Positions 12,821 to 26,679 of a DNA stretch of 64,000 bases are shown here, piece after piece (positions within the stretch are counted from its first letter, which is position 1; each line of letters opens with the position of its first letter). Location of the stretch: positions 19,486,129 through 19,550,128 of the forward strand of contig NC_084601.1 in assembly GCF_033807715.1 (NCBI RefSeq), given 5' to 3'. The notes under the pieces are model-generated. The model was not told the origin of the DNA. It saw nothing but the letters and a program-made list of their open reading frames with translations, and did no database searches. Source of the stretch: Cololabis saira (taxonomy: Eukaryota; Chordata; Actinopteri; Beloniformes; Belonidae). The position numbers and the translations under genes are program-made.

Positions 12821-15004
12821 GAACTCACATTGAAGAAGCGTATCATTTTCTTGTGTAAGCTGTGCTCAGTAAAAGAGGTTGATGAAGTGTTACACTCTTC
12901 TGGCACAGAGATGCGGCAGCGTGTGATAGTGGGCATTTCTGAAGTGCCTCCGCCAATCAAATTTACTCTTGCCAACAACTCCTCCACCCCCAGTTCACAT
13001 GTATGCATTGTTACTATAAACACTCAGCTAACTTGGGTATGTTTGTGATGTGGCTGAAATCTGGCAGACCGCCCCCCCATCAGAATATCATAAAATCTGA
13101 CAAAAGAAATATAATGTTAACTGCAAGGAAACTTGGAGATCACAGTCGTTCATTAACAACAACACCGATGCCCTGCATTGGGTCATAAGATAATCCAAAT
13201 TCCACCTTAAAAGACCGGGAATGTTGACATAAAATGACCTCATAATCACATAGAAGATCCAGAAATGTTTCACATTAAAAAACCAAGGACTACCAGACTG
13301 CAGAGCGATTCCTAGAAAGACAAATTATTTTTTCCAATCTTACTTTGTGCATATCGTTGCTCTGTTAGCCACATATCTTTCTTATGTATTTCTCTTTTAA
13401 ACCTCCATCTCAAACCCCACCTCTGCACCGTATTATGCTTGGAGAGGTAGCAGCATTCCAGCTCAGAGGTGACCATCAATAAAATCCAGTAGGCTGTCAA
13501 CAACAGCACTCAGACCACCCAACCACAGACATGTTTTCCACATAGTCAGACCCACAAACACACACTTACACAATGAACACCAGTAAGACATGCACAACCA
13601 CACACATTGCACCCTAGGAGAAACACACACATACACACAGACAAAGACTCACAGTGTCATGATGACCTTGGTTGTATGTGGCCGGACCCAGTTTTGTTTA
13701 CTCCATGGTCTTTGCAGCGCAGAAGTTTTGACACAACCATTTGTGGAATCTTAATTGTCTCACACATGAAAACACAGCAGTGCTTTGATGTAGCTTTTTT
13801 CACTTGTACAAGCATTCTGTTCATTGTTTTCTAACAGCGCGGACAGTTTAGCCCATGGTGGTGGTGTGAGCCGAGCTCTGTGTGTGGATGACATGACCCT
13901 GAGAGTAACCTCTTCCACCACGTCTGGGATACTTAACCACTTCCCACAAAGGGCAAGTTAATTTTTATGTTTTTTTTATGTTTTTCGAATTGCTTCGGAC
14001 ATCCATGTGTTTGTGCGGTTGACCTATTTCAGTGGGAAGAGTCAAGCTGCTTCTGTTGCCATTACATAACTCTGTTACACTTTACCTAAGAATGCAAACA
14101 CACAGAGCGGTGGGACTATCTGCCCATCGGGCCCAGCCAGGCTCCAGCCAGGCTCCAGCCAGGCTCCAGCCTTTCAGTTTGCAGGTTTTCATAGAAGGCT
14201 CGGTGCTTTAACGCAGTGCGAGCTTTGGATGGTCCTAGAACTTTTTCTAACCTAGACTCACTCTCAACATTTACAAATTACAAGAGTATTTGCACTCAAA
14301 CCAACACAACTCATAAAAAAATGCTGCGGAAGGAACATTTTTGATGTAATCGTTGTTTTGGACTCATGTGATGCTTTATTGAAAACTGTAAGAACTCCTG
14401 GGCTGAAACACTGAGTAAATCTCCTTGAGATAACCTCTAGAGGCTTATGGCTTAGTTATCCAGTTGACTGCTTAACTGCCTTCAAAAAGTCGCAACATGT
14501 GCATCTACATGTGCACGTGGGCATGTGGTCAGCAGTTTCATGTTACTGACTAGAGGCACTGAACAGGTGCAGGTTTTGTCCTGGATCAATGAAGCCTGAG
14601 AAATGCAATGAATTATCTTTGTTTCTATAGAATCATACAAATCACTGTTTAATCACTATGCAGTTTTGTAAAGGCCTTTGTTTTCTTGTGCATTGTTATA
14701 GTAAACTTTGCTTTTAGCTTTGGTGGTTATTTTTGATCAGAATCAGCTTCTGTTTATTTGTGATCCCTCAGCGTACATCTCTTAGTTCTATTTTTTTAGT
14801 ATCTGTAGGCTCTTACTGCACACTAAAATACACAAGCAGTGACAAACCATCCATTACTTACTGCTTATCCATGTCATTTTGTGGGGGCTGCAGCCTGAGC
14901 ACGGAGGTCCAGACCGCCTGCGCCTGGACACCTTCTTCAGCCTTTATGGGGGACACCAAGGGGTTTAACCATCCCGCCAGGAACCATTTTCTCTATAGCA
15001 TGTC
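12821..15004. other. intergenic sequence, no gene seen
   Basis: Three tandem copies of an 11-bp unit (CAGGCTCCAGC) lie at about 14139-14171. CA-rich text lies at 13540-13660. Open frames show no recognisable product. Confidence 0.5.
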
Positions 15005-17990
15005 CTGAGTCTGCCCCAAGACCTCATTCTGGTTAAATTCTGGTCATAACGTACGGCCTGTCCCTGGGTGCGTGCTCTGTTGTGGACCTGGCTGTGTCTG
15101 ACCATTTCTGCGTGTTTTTTAACATCACCAGTTTTAACCAGCGGGAGGCCCCGGTGAGAACGGTGAGGAAACGTTACTCCTGAAGTGGCTGCAAATTTTA
15201 TCCAGATTTTACAGAACACTCCTGCAGAGATTTTACCAGCACCCTGTGATTTTATCGTTGAAAATTTTAACAAAATACTCAAAACAACGCTGGACTCAGT
15301 GGCTCCGATTTTAACCAAAAGAATTAGCAGAAAACCTACACCCCCATGGAGAACTGAGGAAATAAAGAAACTAAAAATAAACTGCAGGAGTGCTGAAAGG
15401 AGATGGAGGAAATCAAAATTAACCATACATTATGAAATTTTATGCCAACTCCTTAAAAACTACAATAATACTATTAAAAAAGCAAGAACTTCACATTTCA
15501 AAAACTTAATTTTAAATAACAAAAACAATTCCAAATTCCTATTCTCCACAATAGATTTTTTAACAAATGGAAACCCTGACAGATCCCATAAAACAGCAAC
15601 AGACCATTACTGTGAGGATTTTGCAGACCACTTCAGGGGTAAAATTGATGACATTAGATCCAGTCTTTTATCTCAACAGATTTTAACTCTTAACACACCT
15701 GGATCAGTGCTTTTATCTGAGGAAACACTGGAGAGTTTTGCCTTGGTTGATGCAGGGACACTTTGTAGAGTTTTCTCCAAGGTAAAGCCCACAACCTGCC
15801 TTTTAGACCCCATTCCCACACCGTTTTTTAAAACACTATGGATTCTTTGAGGAACAGCTTTTGTATTTGGTCAACTGCTCTCTTCAGACGGGTGTCTTCC
15901 CCACCGCCTTTAAAACGGCGGTGGTGAAGCCCCTTCTGAAGAAGAGTGGGTTGGACCCCAATGTTTTAAATAGCTACCGGCCTGTATCCAACTGACCGTT
16001 TTTAAGTAAAATTTTAGAAAAACTTGTTTTTAATCAAGTGAATGAATTTTTAAACTCAACACACATTTTAGAGGCTCATCAGTCCGGTTTTAGGATGAAC
16101 CACAGTACAGAGACAGCACTTTTAAAGATTTTAAATGACATCAGGTGTAATTTAGATAACCAAAAACTCACAGTCTTGGTTCTGCTGGATCTAACCGCCG
16201 CCTTCGATACAGTAGACCATCACATTTTATTAAACAGACTGAAGCACCTGGTCGGCCTCTCTGGTACTGTTCTTAAATGGTTCACGTCCTACCTCACTGA
16301 TCGTAGTTTCTTCGTAAGTATGGATACATGTTCCTCAGGAATCTATAAGATAAGGTGTGGGGTTCCCCAAGGGTCAATTTTAGGTCCAACTCTTTTTAAT
16401 CTGTACATGCTGCCCCTTGGGGACGTCATCAGGAGACATGGCATCAGCTTCCACAGCTATGCTGACGATACGCAACTGTACATCGCCGTGTCTCCTGATG
16501 ACACTAGGCCAGTTGATGCCCTTTTTAACTGTATTTTAGACATCAAGTCATGGATGGCAGCGAACTTCCTACATCTCAACCAGGACAAAACAGAGATTTT
16601 ACTCATCGGTCCCGAAGGCCAGAGAGAGAAACTTTTACCAAAGTTACAGGATTTTAAACCCTCAAAATCAGTTAAAAATCTGGGCGTGATTTTTGACTCT
16701 GAGCTTACTTTTATTCCACATATTAAAAACATAACAAAGATAGGTTTTTACCATCTTAAGAACATAGCCAGAGTCCGCCCGTTTCTCTCTCAGGCTAGTA
16801 CGGAGGTGCTGATGCATGCTTTTATCTCATGTCGTTTAGATTACTGTAACGCCCTGCTCTCTGGTCTTCCCAAAAAGAACATGTACAATCTACAATTACT
16901 ACAGAATTCAGCCGCACGCGTGCTGACGAGGACCAGAGGGCGGGAGCACATTACACCTGTTTTAAAATCGCTGCATTGGCTCCCCGTGCGCTTCAGGGTT
17001 GATTTTAAGGTTCTTTTACTAGTCTTTAAGTGTCTTAATGGTCTTGGGCCATCTTATTTGTCTGCACTACTTTTACCCTATCGACCCTCGCGGACCCTGA
17101 GGTCCTCCGGCCTTTTAACCATACCAAAAGTTAGAACCAGGACACACAGGGAGGCGGCATTCAGTTTTTATGGTCCCCGATTGTGGAACAGCCTCCCGGA
17201 GAACCTCAGGGCCGCAGAGACTGTTGATGTTTTTAAAAAGAGGCTCAAGACCCATCTCTTTAATCAGGCTTTTAACTGACTCATTTAACTCTTTTACATT
17301 TCTTATGCTCACCCTTATTTCTATTGGATCTTACTGCTCTGTTTTATAATTAGTTTATCCTTTTTATCATAATTTATTTTCATTGTTTTATCTTAATGTT
17401 CTATCTAAATATTTTAGTCGTTATTTATGGTCTATTTTATACATTTTACTGTCTTATTCCTTTAGTTTTTAATGTCTTGCTTTCTAGACATACTTTTAGG
17501 ATTTTACGTTATGTTATACTTTTTAAACTCTTTTAGTGTATTCTATCCTGCTTTCTTGTAGCTTTTAGCTCCAGTGTTTCTTTGTCCTGGGGGTGGTTCT
17601 GGCCTGGATGGTTGTGGAGCTCTACACCACGGCTTCACCGCTGTGGTGTGGACTCCTCTATCCGTCCGGGCCGGGATGGTCTCTGTGGGCCCCTCCCCTT
17701 GTAGCTGCGGGCTATGAGACCTCCTGGCATGGACGGCTCCCTGTTACCGTTTCCTCACCTGGATCCTCTGTGCCTAGCCATGTCTGCACCGTGTGTCTGC
17801 ATGTGTGTCTGTGTGTATGGAACTTGGGTGAATTGTGGTCTGCTTGTGTCTGTCTGTGTGTGTGCGGGGAGGGGGGAGGGGGGGTGCATTAATACATTTT
17901 ATGTTTATGTTTTATGAAAAGCACTTTGTGTTACATTTTTTGTATGAAAGGTGCTTTACAAATAAAGTTTGATTTGATTTGATTTGAAAT
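15005..17990 (+). mobile_element. L2-type LINE with nearly intact reverse transcriptase
   Basis: The frame at 15185-15850 holds the linker between endonuclease and RT. The frame at 16038-17279 (413 codons) holds LDLTAAFDTVDH (motif A), GVPQGSILGPTLF (motif B), SYADDTQLYI (motif C) and the C-terminal block ALHW/SLHWLPVRFR...RLWNSLP. A frameshift near 15838 and a TGA at about 15993 separate the two frames, so the copy is inactive. Only the last part of the endonuclease is left, so the element is 5'-truncated near 15005. The 3' end reads TGCTTTACAAATAAAGTTTG followed by (ATTTG)n to 17988, typical of L2/Maui elements. The transcribed (sense) strand is +. Confidence 0.9.
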
Positions 17991-18698
17991 CCTGTTGCCC
18001 ACTAGAGCCACCCTTACAGGGGGGGCACATGTGATTTGAGAGCAGAAGCCTGCGAACAGGTTGGAAAGTAAAGGGTTAAAATTCCCAGAAACACCATTCC
18101 AGTGGCATCGTAGCCATGAGCCAGAACCCCCTCAAGAAGCTCTTGAAATGGAGGCACCCGACATTTATGCAAAACCAATTCATCGTCTGGCTATTCTCTC
18201 AACAGCGGTAGCGGCAATCACAATAATTTGTTAAAAACTAAATATGTTTTAGTCCATTTTCTTCAATGTTGAGATTTTATTGTTCATTGTTTTGAAGACA
18301 AGTCTTAGGAGAGTTACATTTATTTGTAAAACAGTATTCAATGGAAACACCAACCCCCTGCAGCACTATCTTTATCAAACTTTCAGAGATTCAATTTGTG
18401 TCATGGACATGCGGCTTGTGTTCCTCCCAGATGACTAAACTTCTCATCCTATCTCTAATGAGAGGGCAGTCATCCTGTGGAGAAAACTCATTTCAGCTGC
18501 TTGCATCTCATTCTCCTAGTTATTCCCCACAGATTATGACCTTCCTATCCTATCCTAAGTGAGGATAGGAAGATAAATTGACCAGGGAATAGAAAAACCT
18601 CTTCTTGTGGGTTATCTCTGTCTCTGTCTGTCTCTGACCACAACAGACCACTGCAGAGCCCTTATCATCGCAAATGTCGTATGGATCCGCGGGTCAGT
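17991..18698. other. intergenic sequence, no gene seen
   Basis: No recognisable coding or repeat structure apart from short CTGTCT repeats at 18617-18634. Confidence 0.45.
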
Positions 18699-18706
18699 CT
18701 TCCACG

Positions 18707-19873
18707 CAGTGGCGGCTGGTGATAAAAAATTTGGGGGGGGCGCACTGGTGAGTGGGGATTACAACACAACTATAAACTCTACTTGAACATAAATCATAAA
18801 TTATTTTTATTACATATTACTACATATACTACATATACATATACATATACATGTAGCATATTTTACATAAACATATTTTACATTTTTCAAGTAACAAAAT
18901 AACATATTTGAACCATTTTTCAGATTTTTTCAGTTATTATATAGATATTGACAGATATTGTCTGAAAATGGTTCAAATATGTTATTTTGTTATTTGAAAA
19001 ATTAAAAATTTGTTTTGTTGATGAGAAAATAATGTTTCTCTTTTTTTCGTATTATTGTGAGGGGGGATATATATTGTTTTTCGGCACTACCTTGTTCTCT
19101 ATAGCTGATATAACATGAATTAATCCTATGTGGGATCAATAAAGTTCTTATTTTAGCCATCTGAGAAAATTAAATATATTATATTTGGTGCCTAACTGTT
19201 TCCCAAGTATATTAGTGCGTATGTGAATGAATAAATGAGACGTAAAACATAAATTTCTTGGTAGAAAGGCGCTTTATGAAAATAAGTCCATTTACTTGTA
19301 TTAGTTTACAGTGCAGTCTTGCCACATCCATCCAGCGTCGTTGACGTATCGCAGCAGCTCCATGGGGCGGATACGGATACATGTCTATGGCTGTGACTCC
19401 GTTTGTAGCGAGTGACAGATGCAGTCGCGCGTCTACACTGTCAGGGGTGTGACTTTGATTGACAGCTCATGAATCAATCAGATTGGATGAAGAATGACAG
19501 AAAACACGCTGATTGGCCACGGGCGGAGAGAGCTGTGCCCGGAGGAGAGTCTTTGAGTAGCCAATTAGAGACCAGCATGAAGTCACATGGAAGAAAAGTT
19601 TAAGAACATGCAATACACACTCATTTGGCCGGCGCCCCTCGTTATTGAAACCTATGTATTCCGGTCTGCACAAAAAACAACTCTGAATAAACCCAGTATG
19701 GGATGGGAAGGCTTGAAAAATTAAAAGTCAGACACATTTTATGAGTGCACAGATGTGATAATTACTTTTTATTACGTAATTTATGTGTACTGTGTCTATA
19801 TTTTATTTTATTTTTTCCCTGTAATTTTAATGGGGGCGGCGCCCTAGCGCCCCCTATTGACAAGCCGCCACTG
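18707..19873. mobile_element. non-autonomous hAT element
   Basis: The left end CAGTGGCGGCTGGTGA pairs with the inverted right end, which reads CAGTGGCGGCTTGTCA on the other strand. A perfect 8-bp target-site duplication, CTTCCACG, lies at 18699-18706 and 19874-19881, as expected for hAT. The 1167-bp interior has no transposase frame. It includes a 42-bp-armed hairpin at 18883-19004 and an AT-rich centre. Confidence 0.9.
18883..19004. repeat. imperfect hairpin inside the hAT element
   Basis: The arm TTTTTCAAGTAACAAAATAA at 18883 continues to about 18925 and is mirrored by 18961-19004 with only one or two mismatches, leaving a loop of about 36 bases. Confidence 0.8.
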
Positions 19874-19995
19874 CTTCCACGCCATTCTTCCTCTTCTCTT
19901 CAACAACATTCTGGGATGCTAGAAGTCCTCCACCTGAGGCTGCACCTTGCCTGTCAGCCTTTACGGACTGAGAATCATGGTCTCAGATCTGGAGG

Positions 19996-20103
<108 letters not shown>

Positions 20104-20109
20104 CGGCAG

Positions 20110-20760
20110 CAGGATCAAATAATCCGCTGTAGGTATAGATGGAATCCTGAGGCCACCAAATCGGACCACTTCACCCTCTGGAGTTCACTTTCTATCTGGG
20201 ACGAATCTGACTTACGAACATTAACGGAACAAACTCTCAATCTATTTGCTCAGGAATGAAAAGGCCAGTAAAGAACAGAGCCAAAATCCAATTCTCCCAG
20301 AGCACCCCTCACAGAATACCTTGAGGGACACGGCCGAATGTCTCCTCCAAGTCCAAAAAGCACATCTGGACTGACTTGGCATATTCCCATTTCCCCTCAA
20401 GGACCCAGGCAACGATGCAGAGCTGGTAGGGCCAGAAAGGAACCTTCGCCCCTAAATCTGAGGTTCAACTTTCAAGTGGATGCTCTTCTCCAGCACCCCT
20501 GACACCTTACCAGAGAAACTGGGGAGTGTGATTAGATAATCCAGGGCTCTAATCCAGGGGAACTGCCCCTGATTAGGAGATGTTGGGGGCTCTGTACCCT
20601 GGTGTCCACGTGATGTTGCAGAGACATGTCAACCAAGACGGCCCTGCCATATCCAGAGCATTGTTAAACCTCCTCTGTAAAGACACCACACCACCTCTTG
20701 AACTCTCTCTGGGGGATTAGGTGCTCTGACATTAACACCTGTGGTTCGGCTTGAAACTGA
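20110..20760 (-). mobile_element. degenerate LINE RT fragment, second copy
   Basis: Blocks match the minus-strand LINE at 6390-7635 in the same order: CTCTTCTCCAGCACCCCTG, TCTGAGGTTCAACTTTC, CTCCAAGTCCAAAAAGCACA and the upstream ATGTTGCAGAGACATGTC. Many indels leave no frame. Confidence 0.6.
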
Positions 20761-20769
20761 AGGTTAGCT

Positions 20770-23700
20770 TTATCTCAATCGCCACGTCATAAAAAAATTT
20801 AAATAAAATTCCACTAGATGTCTCTTTTGCTGCCTCTTTACTTCAATCAACACAAGTGAATTTCAATCTTAACTGCAAAATTTATAAACCTGTTTTTTTT
20901 CTAACAATGGCGTCAGCTAACCTAAATAAAATGATTTTAAAAGCTTTCAATGCGCATATGACCCACAATTTTGATGCAACATGATAAAACCAGAAGTCAC
21001 ATACATCATATTCCACTATCTTTTGTCCTGCATCTATATGTCCATTATCCTCCCAGTACTCTTTGTCTTGCTAAAACTCAACAGAACTGTGCAAAAAAAC
21101 TGCAAGACTAAGACTTCTGCACAGCACTCTTTATGGCCACATGGTGCATTGAAAGACCTTTGACCTCGCAGAGCCCTGTTTTAAACCTTACGAGCTGTCT
21201 TATCTTTAATCCCTTTTAGACTAGACTCTGGCCTCAGTTGCTGATCATGCTGCCAACCATTAGCTCCTGCGAGTGACGATCCTTGGATAAACACAGCCAC
21301 AGTCAACACAATTCATGCCACAAAGAAAAAAAAAAAGAGACCACAACACACTGGTTGAAATGTTCAATCTGATAAGACATCGTAATCACAACTTGAATCA
21401 GAGCAAATACCACAGAACTGCCACAGATGTCAGAGAGATGTTCTGCCAAGTCCTGTAACTGAGTATAAACACTAACCCGTGATCTTGAGGTCCATATGTT
21501 TTTCCAGTGTACCTCCTGATGTTGCATTTGTAAACAAAGGCCTGCAGTGGAGCCCTGTTGCTTTAAATAGCCTATACATTTGACCTATTTACAGAGCAGA
21601 CGTGTCACAAAGTCTGACACACATAGGTGTATGCAGTGTGTATGTGCAGGGCTGTGTATGATTTGCGACTTACATGTATTCTATATAAGAAAACGTCTAT
21701 TTGGATAAGCAAAAAAACCCACATTATACCAGCCTGTTTGAGCTGTGGCCTGGCTGTTGCTGTAATAATGGATGTTTCACTGGATCTCTACAAATGTTCT
21801 GACAACAGATAAGATGGATGTCTCGGTTTACTTTAGACTGGGTGAAGCCCACATTTATAAACGGCCACTGGCTGATGGATGTTTGAAAGGGAGGAAGCTT
21901 GAAGATTACGTAAAACAGTCCAAAAATGGGCAGCTTGTTGAAGAGGTTATAATGTGTTAACGTCTTCTGCTATCGTGGTGAAATTCATTACAGGAGACAG
22001 TATGTGAGGAAGACTGGAAAGGTCTCTGGACTCTGGACTCTGGACTATGCTGGTACGTATGTGGTCACCACGACAGTACATGAGTCAAAAATACTGATGA
22101 ACCACATTTATTCATGCAGTGTATGGTAATGAGCCAAAGTTAACTAAACTCAGTTGACATACCAGTTCGTTTCACAGAATAATTGATAAAATTCTGCAAA
22201 GAAACCATTTGGAAAAGCGCAAACACTTTGAAAGGCATATCTTGTGGTAACTTTGCCTGTGAAGGAGGAGATTCATGTTTCATTTCGTCCACCTTGTCTC
22301 ATGTTGCGTTGCCATCCTAACAGATCAATCAAAGATGCTTATTTGATATCGCCCAGGTTCAAAACAGTAACTGTACACCAGAGCACCTTGCTCAGTGCTT
22401 TATACAACATTTTTAGAGCTCATACAATTATGCAGAGAAAACAACAAACAAAAGAAGGTCTGCTTTGGAGATTCAGATCAAGCAGACATTATCTGTGGTT
22501 TAAAACCTGAGGGTAAAACCTTTAATGTAATTTTTGTCGATACTTTTCAATCAATTTACAGCTCTAAACATTTGAAGACTGAAGACAGCATTCAAACTTC
22601 AAACTGTTGTGGGTGTCAGTTCAACCGACTTGGTCTTTATGGATCTTTACTGAGTTTTCAAGTTCAGTGGCGTTCGTTTGCACTTTTCTGAGGAAGTGAG
22701 TAAATAGTAAATTTCAAACTGACACGTTAGCTAGTAAACTCAAATTCTGCTTGCTTGTTAACTAGTGTGTGACAAATCTCCACAAATGTGTAGTAGTATA
22801 AGAGAAAAAAACAAAAGAAAACTCTTGACCAGTGCATTGTCAAGGCCAAAATGCTCACAGCTTAACAGGACTCATGGTTTTGTCGGGATCCCACCCCCTT
22901 CATGTGCACGTTGGCCAGTACAAAAAACATGTTGGAGCTTATTATGTTAACTTGTCACGGCAAAAATGATAATTACACATAAATGCTTTAGTATTCAAAG
23001 GTTTCAGCTTTTGATACGTGGCATCATAAATGCCAGAACTGTCTTGTGAGCCATTTAGTCTATAGACATGAAAAAATGGTCTGGGTATACATTTTCTGTT
23101 TTAATATCAAAATGATGGGCTTGTAAATGCCGGTTTGTCTAACAGTCATCAACTCCAGACTGAGGTTTGGTTTAAGTAGTAGGCTGTGGATTAAATGTGC
23201 ACATACATGCATTTATGATCTAAAAGCCTTTAAATAACTTCATGAAACACAGAATCTTGTGCCGGTGTTATCACAAAGACTGTTAACGTGTTTTACGTAT
23301 GACAGCAGCCAAGAGAGAGTTGATATGAGTCAGTAGTCTTGTTAAGCTTAAGTTACCAAGGTAACACAACGTACACTGCTTAGACGTGGTAACCCTAACA
23401 AATCACTGATTGTTTTGGGATTTTTTTGTATATTGTTGATTTGAGTGAAAACATTAGAGTTGAATAGGGAAACAGACCTAGATGTTTCTGTTCAAAGAAT
23501 TCAAATCTTGATGTATGTATAAACTGATATTAAAACATTTAAACACATAGATGATGGTATAACATGTTGGTACACAGCCTATATCCTCATGACATGTATA
23601 TTACATGACATGGCATGATATTAATAACAGTAAACGCTCATCAGGCTTTATAGGGCTACATTTTTACCGGGTGGGCACCTTGTAGGAGAACCAATGGAGA

Positions 23701-24240
23701 CTATAGTTTACAGCCCTCCCTGATTAGTATTTAGTGCAACTAGAGGCAACTAGAGGCAATTCTCACATTCACTTGTCAGACTGAGCATTTCCAGATTTCA
23801 AGAGACCAAAAGACTGATTTATTAGTAAACTAGTGAGCATGCAGGACCCCTGAAGTTGTCTAAAAATGTAAAACATATTCTTACTAGTACCACTCAGGGA
23901 TCTTACTAGTTAAGAATAAAACATTTTAGATAAACTAGTAAGTAAGCTGAATGTTTGTCTAAATGTCGGATGTTTTGCAGCTCACATAGACAGTATAGTT
24001 AACTAGTTTAGCCCAGAGGCTCACTATTGGGTTAAAAAGGGTAACTAAAAGTGGGTTAGATAGATTACAACAATAGAGAAACAAAGTATCAAATAAGAAA
24101 AGGTCAAAAAATGCAGTCAGTAATAAAAAATACAATAAAGTGAGAAAATAGGGGTACGTGGTGCAAAAAGTGCTCAAGTAAAAGCCCAACTAAGGACAGA
24201 CCGCAAACTAGCAGAGAGACTGAAGTCTGAAATCAAGGAT
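20770..24240. other. intergenic sequence, no gene seen
   Basis: Unique-looking AT-rich DNA. Three GGACTCT repeats lie at about 22024-22044. Open frames of 60-100 codons (for example 22244-22510 and 22395-22691) show no motif. Confidence 0.45.
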
Positions 24241-24433
24241 ACACTGAAAAAAAGGAGACTTGCTAACAAACTTAAACGTATTGGTTCAATTAACAAGTAA
24301 ATTAATTATATTAATCCAGCTGAAGTTAATGTTTGCAACTTATCATCTTATGTTGGATGTACTTAATTATTTCAATTGTTACTAATTGCACCAATTAATT
24401 CAAGTTTGTGAATAATTGTAATTTTTTCTGTGT
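24241..24433. mobile_element. small MITE with ACACTGAAAAAA ends
   Basis: The terminal ACACTGAAAAAA at 24241 is mirrored by TTTTTTCTGTGT ending at 24433. The 193-bp AT-rich interior is non-coding. No convincing target-site duplication was seen and the superfamily is unknown. Confidence 0.5.
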
Positions 24434-25426
24434 ATTGAATAAGAGCTCGAGCTGGTGTGATGCTGCTGACGTTGGTTCACCCGACTTGGTCTATGTGCTT
24501 CTTGCCAGATTTTCCAACCTAAGTCAAAAGTTCAGTGGCTGCTTTATTAAACTTTTCTCAGGCAGAGGTCATTTCTAGCCCAGTTTCGAGTCCAGTCAAA
24601 TGCAACATTAGTGCCTTGCCACCCTGCCTGCAGCATTTAATACCCACAGACTGTAAAAATTGCTAGACCATAAGTCATCCGTAAGTTTTCAGAAGAGCAA
24701 TTTTGCAGCCTCTGTGTCCCCGTTCCTGCCATTTTGCACATGGACAGAACAAACACCAGGACACCAGCTGGAACCTGATGTCAATAAAAGTTAGCCATGG
24801 CTTCCAGCTCTTTCAGCACATCCACGCTAAAGGAGATGTAGACCTGCAGGATATCCTGTTTCAAATGATGTTTCAATGGCAAAATCAGAAACCACTGTAT
24901 TTAACCATTTCCATTAAAACTTTTTAGCAAAACAGAAGCAACAATTGACCCTTTGTCAAGCCCCCGTTGCTCAGTCGGACTAAAACTGTCATCTCTCCCG
25001 TCTACTTTACATTACACTTTATTTCTAATTATTGAACCAAAAAAAATCAACAGCAACTAGATATAAATAAAAAGGAACACTTCAGGTACCTTGTAGTGAA
25101 TTTAAAAAGGTTTTTTTTTTTTTTTTTAAACAAGATCTTTTGATTAGTTTATCTGATAGCACGGTGGAAGGGTTGAACTGCGAGTCTGGCCGTCTACATA
25201 GCTTTATCCAAAGCAGACATTTTTCGTAATTTACCGTTGGTTTTGGGATTAAATGTGTTCCTGTGATTCTCTCTGGGTAGCGATTGTCACTTTTACAAGT
25301 GCCCTAAACACATGCTTAACCATTTTAAGATAAATAAATAAACGCTTTCGCGGTTGTAGCTATGGGTTGTAGCCTGCTGCCGAGCCGACTTTGTTTTGCC
25401 AGTACGGATCGGATTTCTGCCAATTT
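24434..25426. other. intergenic sequence, no gene seen
   Basis: A T15-17 run lies near 25112-25128. No recognisable coding or mobile sequence. Confidence 0.45.
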
Positions 25427-26560
25427 GGGGATAAAAATACGCTGCACCCTCACTACACTGTGTGCAGTTTGCTCTCAAGTTTCCTTTTACTAATACAAAG
25501 TTTAGAAAAATAATCCAGTGATTTAATGTGAAAAAAGTGCTTCCATTACACTTGAGCTAAGCTGGACTATTGACACTTCTGAAAAACCATTGTGTGAAAG
25601 TGTAAAAAGGTTGTTTTTTTTGTTCCTTTTACTAATATGACGTTTAAAAAAAAAAATAATCCAATGATTTAAATTTGGATACAAGGCAAGTAAAAACAAC
25701 GCTTTTTCCATTGATGTGAACGAGAGAGACTGCTGTTTTGTCCAACCGGATATTCTGACCCAGATGTAGCAACGGAGAATGATTTTTCTGATTGGTCAGT
25801 CAGGGACCAATCAGAAGGCTGAGAAAGGGTCAATTCTGAAAGGGCGATACGGTGCTGCTGCAGGGGGCTGGTGTTTCCAGTGAACTGTGTTTTTCTGTTT
25901 ATGAGCGTAATGCTCCCAGAATCTCGTCCTCCTAGACTTCTTTTCAAAACAAAGAAGAAGAATGTATCAATTTCAAACAAGATGGACAGAAAGATCTTAA
26001 GTTTTGAACAAATTATTACAACTGCTGTTACTGCAAAAATAGTGAACACAAGATGAAGACAGGGGAAGATCCTTCAAATGATTATTCAAAGGTAAAACCC
26101 CTATGTAATGCAGTCATGCATACTGATTAAGTTATAGCACAACTTCATCACATAAATGAGGCCAAAAACACATGCTAACTAGATGTCGATGGCGTTGGAT
26201 TGACTGACAATGACATTGCTGCTGGAGACACGCAAATGTGAAAAAAGTGCGAGGGATAAAAATACGCTGCACCCTCACCACACTGTGTGCAGTTTGCTCT
26301 CAAGTGTTCCTTATACTAATACAACGTTTAAAAAAAAATAATAATCCAGTGATTTAAATTTGGATACAAGGCAAGTAAAAACTACACTTTTTCCATTGAC
26401 GTGAATGAGAGAGACGGCTGTTTTGTCCAATTGGATATTCTGCCCGGAAGTAGCAATGGAGAATGATTTTTCTGATTGGACAGTCCAGGAGAATGACTTT
26501 TCTGATTGGTCAGTCAGGGACCAATCAGAAGGCTAACACAGGGTCAATTCTAAGGTTGGA
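25427..26560. repeat. local duplicated block, three partial copies
   Basis: 25427-25510 matches 26255-26352 (GATAAAAATACGCTGCACCC, CACACTGTGTGCAGTTTGCT). 25618-25850 matches 26295-26545 (TAATCCA.TGATTTAAATTTG, GATACAAGGCAAGTAAAAAC). Each long copy contains TCTGATTGGTC and GACCAATCAGA around a 7-base loop (25786-25814; 26498-26526), inverted CCAAT boxes. No transposon end was recognised. Confidence 0.75.
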
Positions 26561-26679
26561 TATAGATTGACTTGCTTTTGAAGTCAGCCCTTAGTGGTCA
26601 GTCAATGAACTGCAACTTTTCTTAGCTCCACGTCGGCCTAAACGAGAGATGTCAGATCGTTGTTGCTTGGTGATACTAA

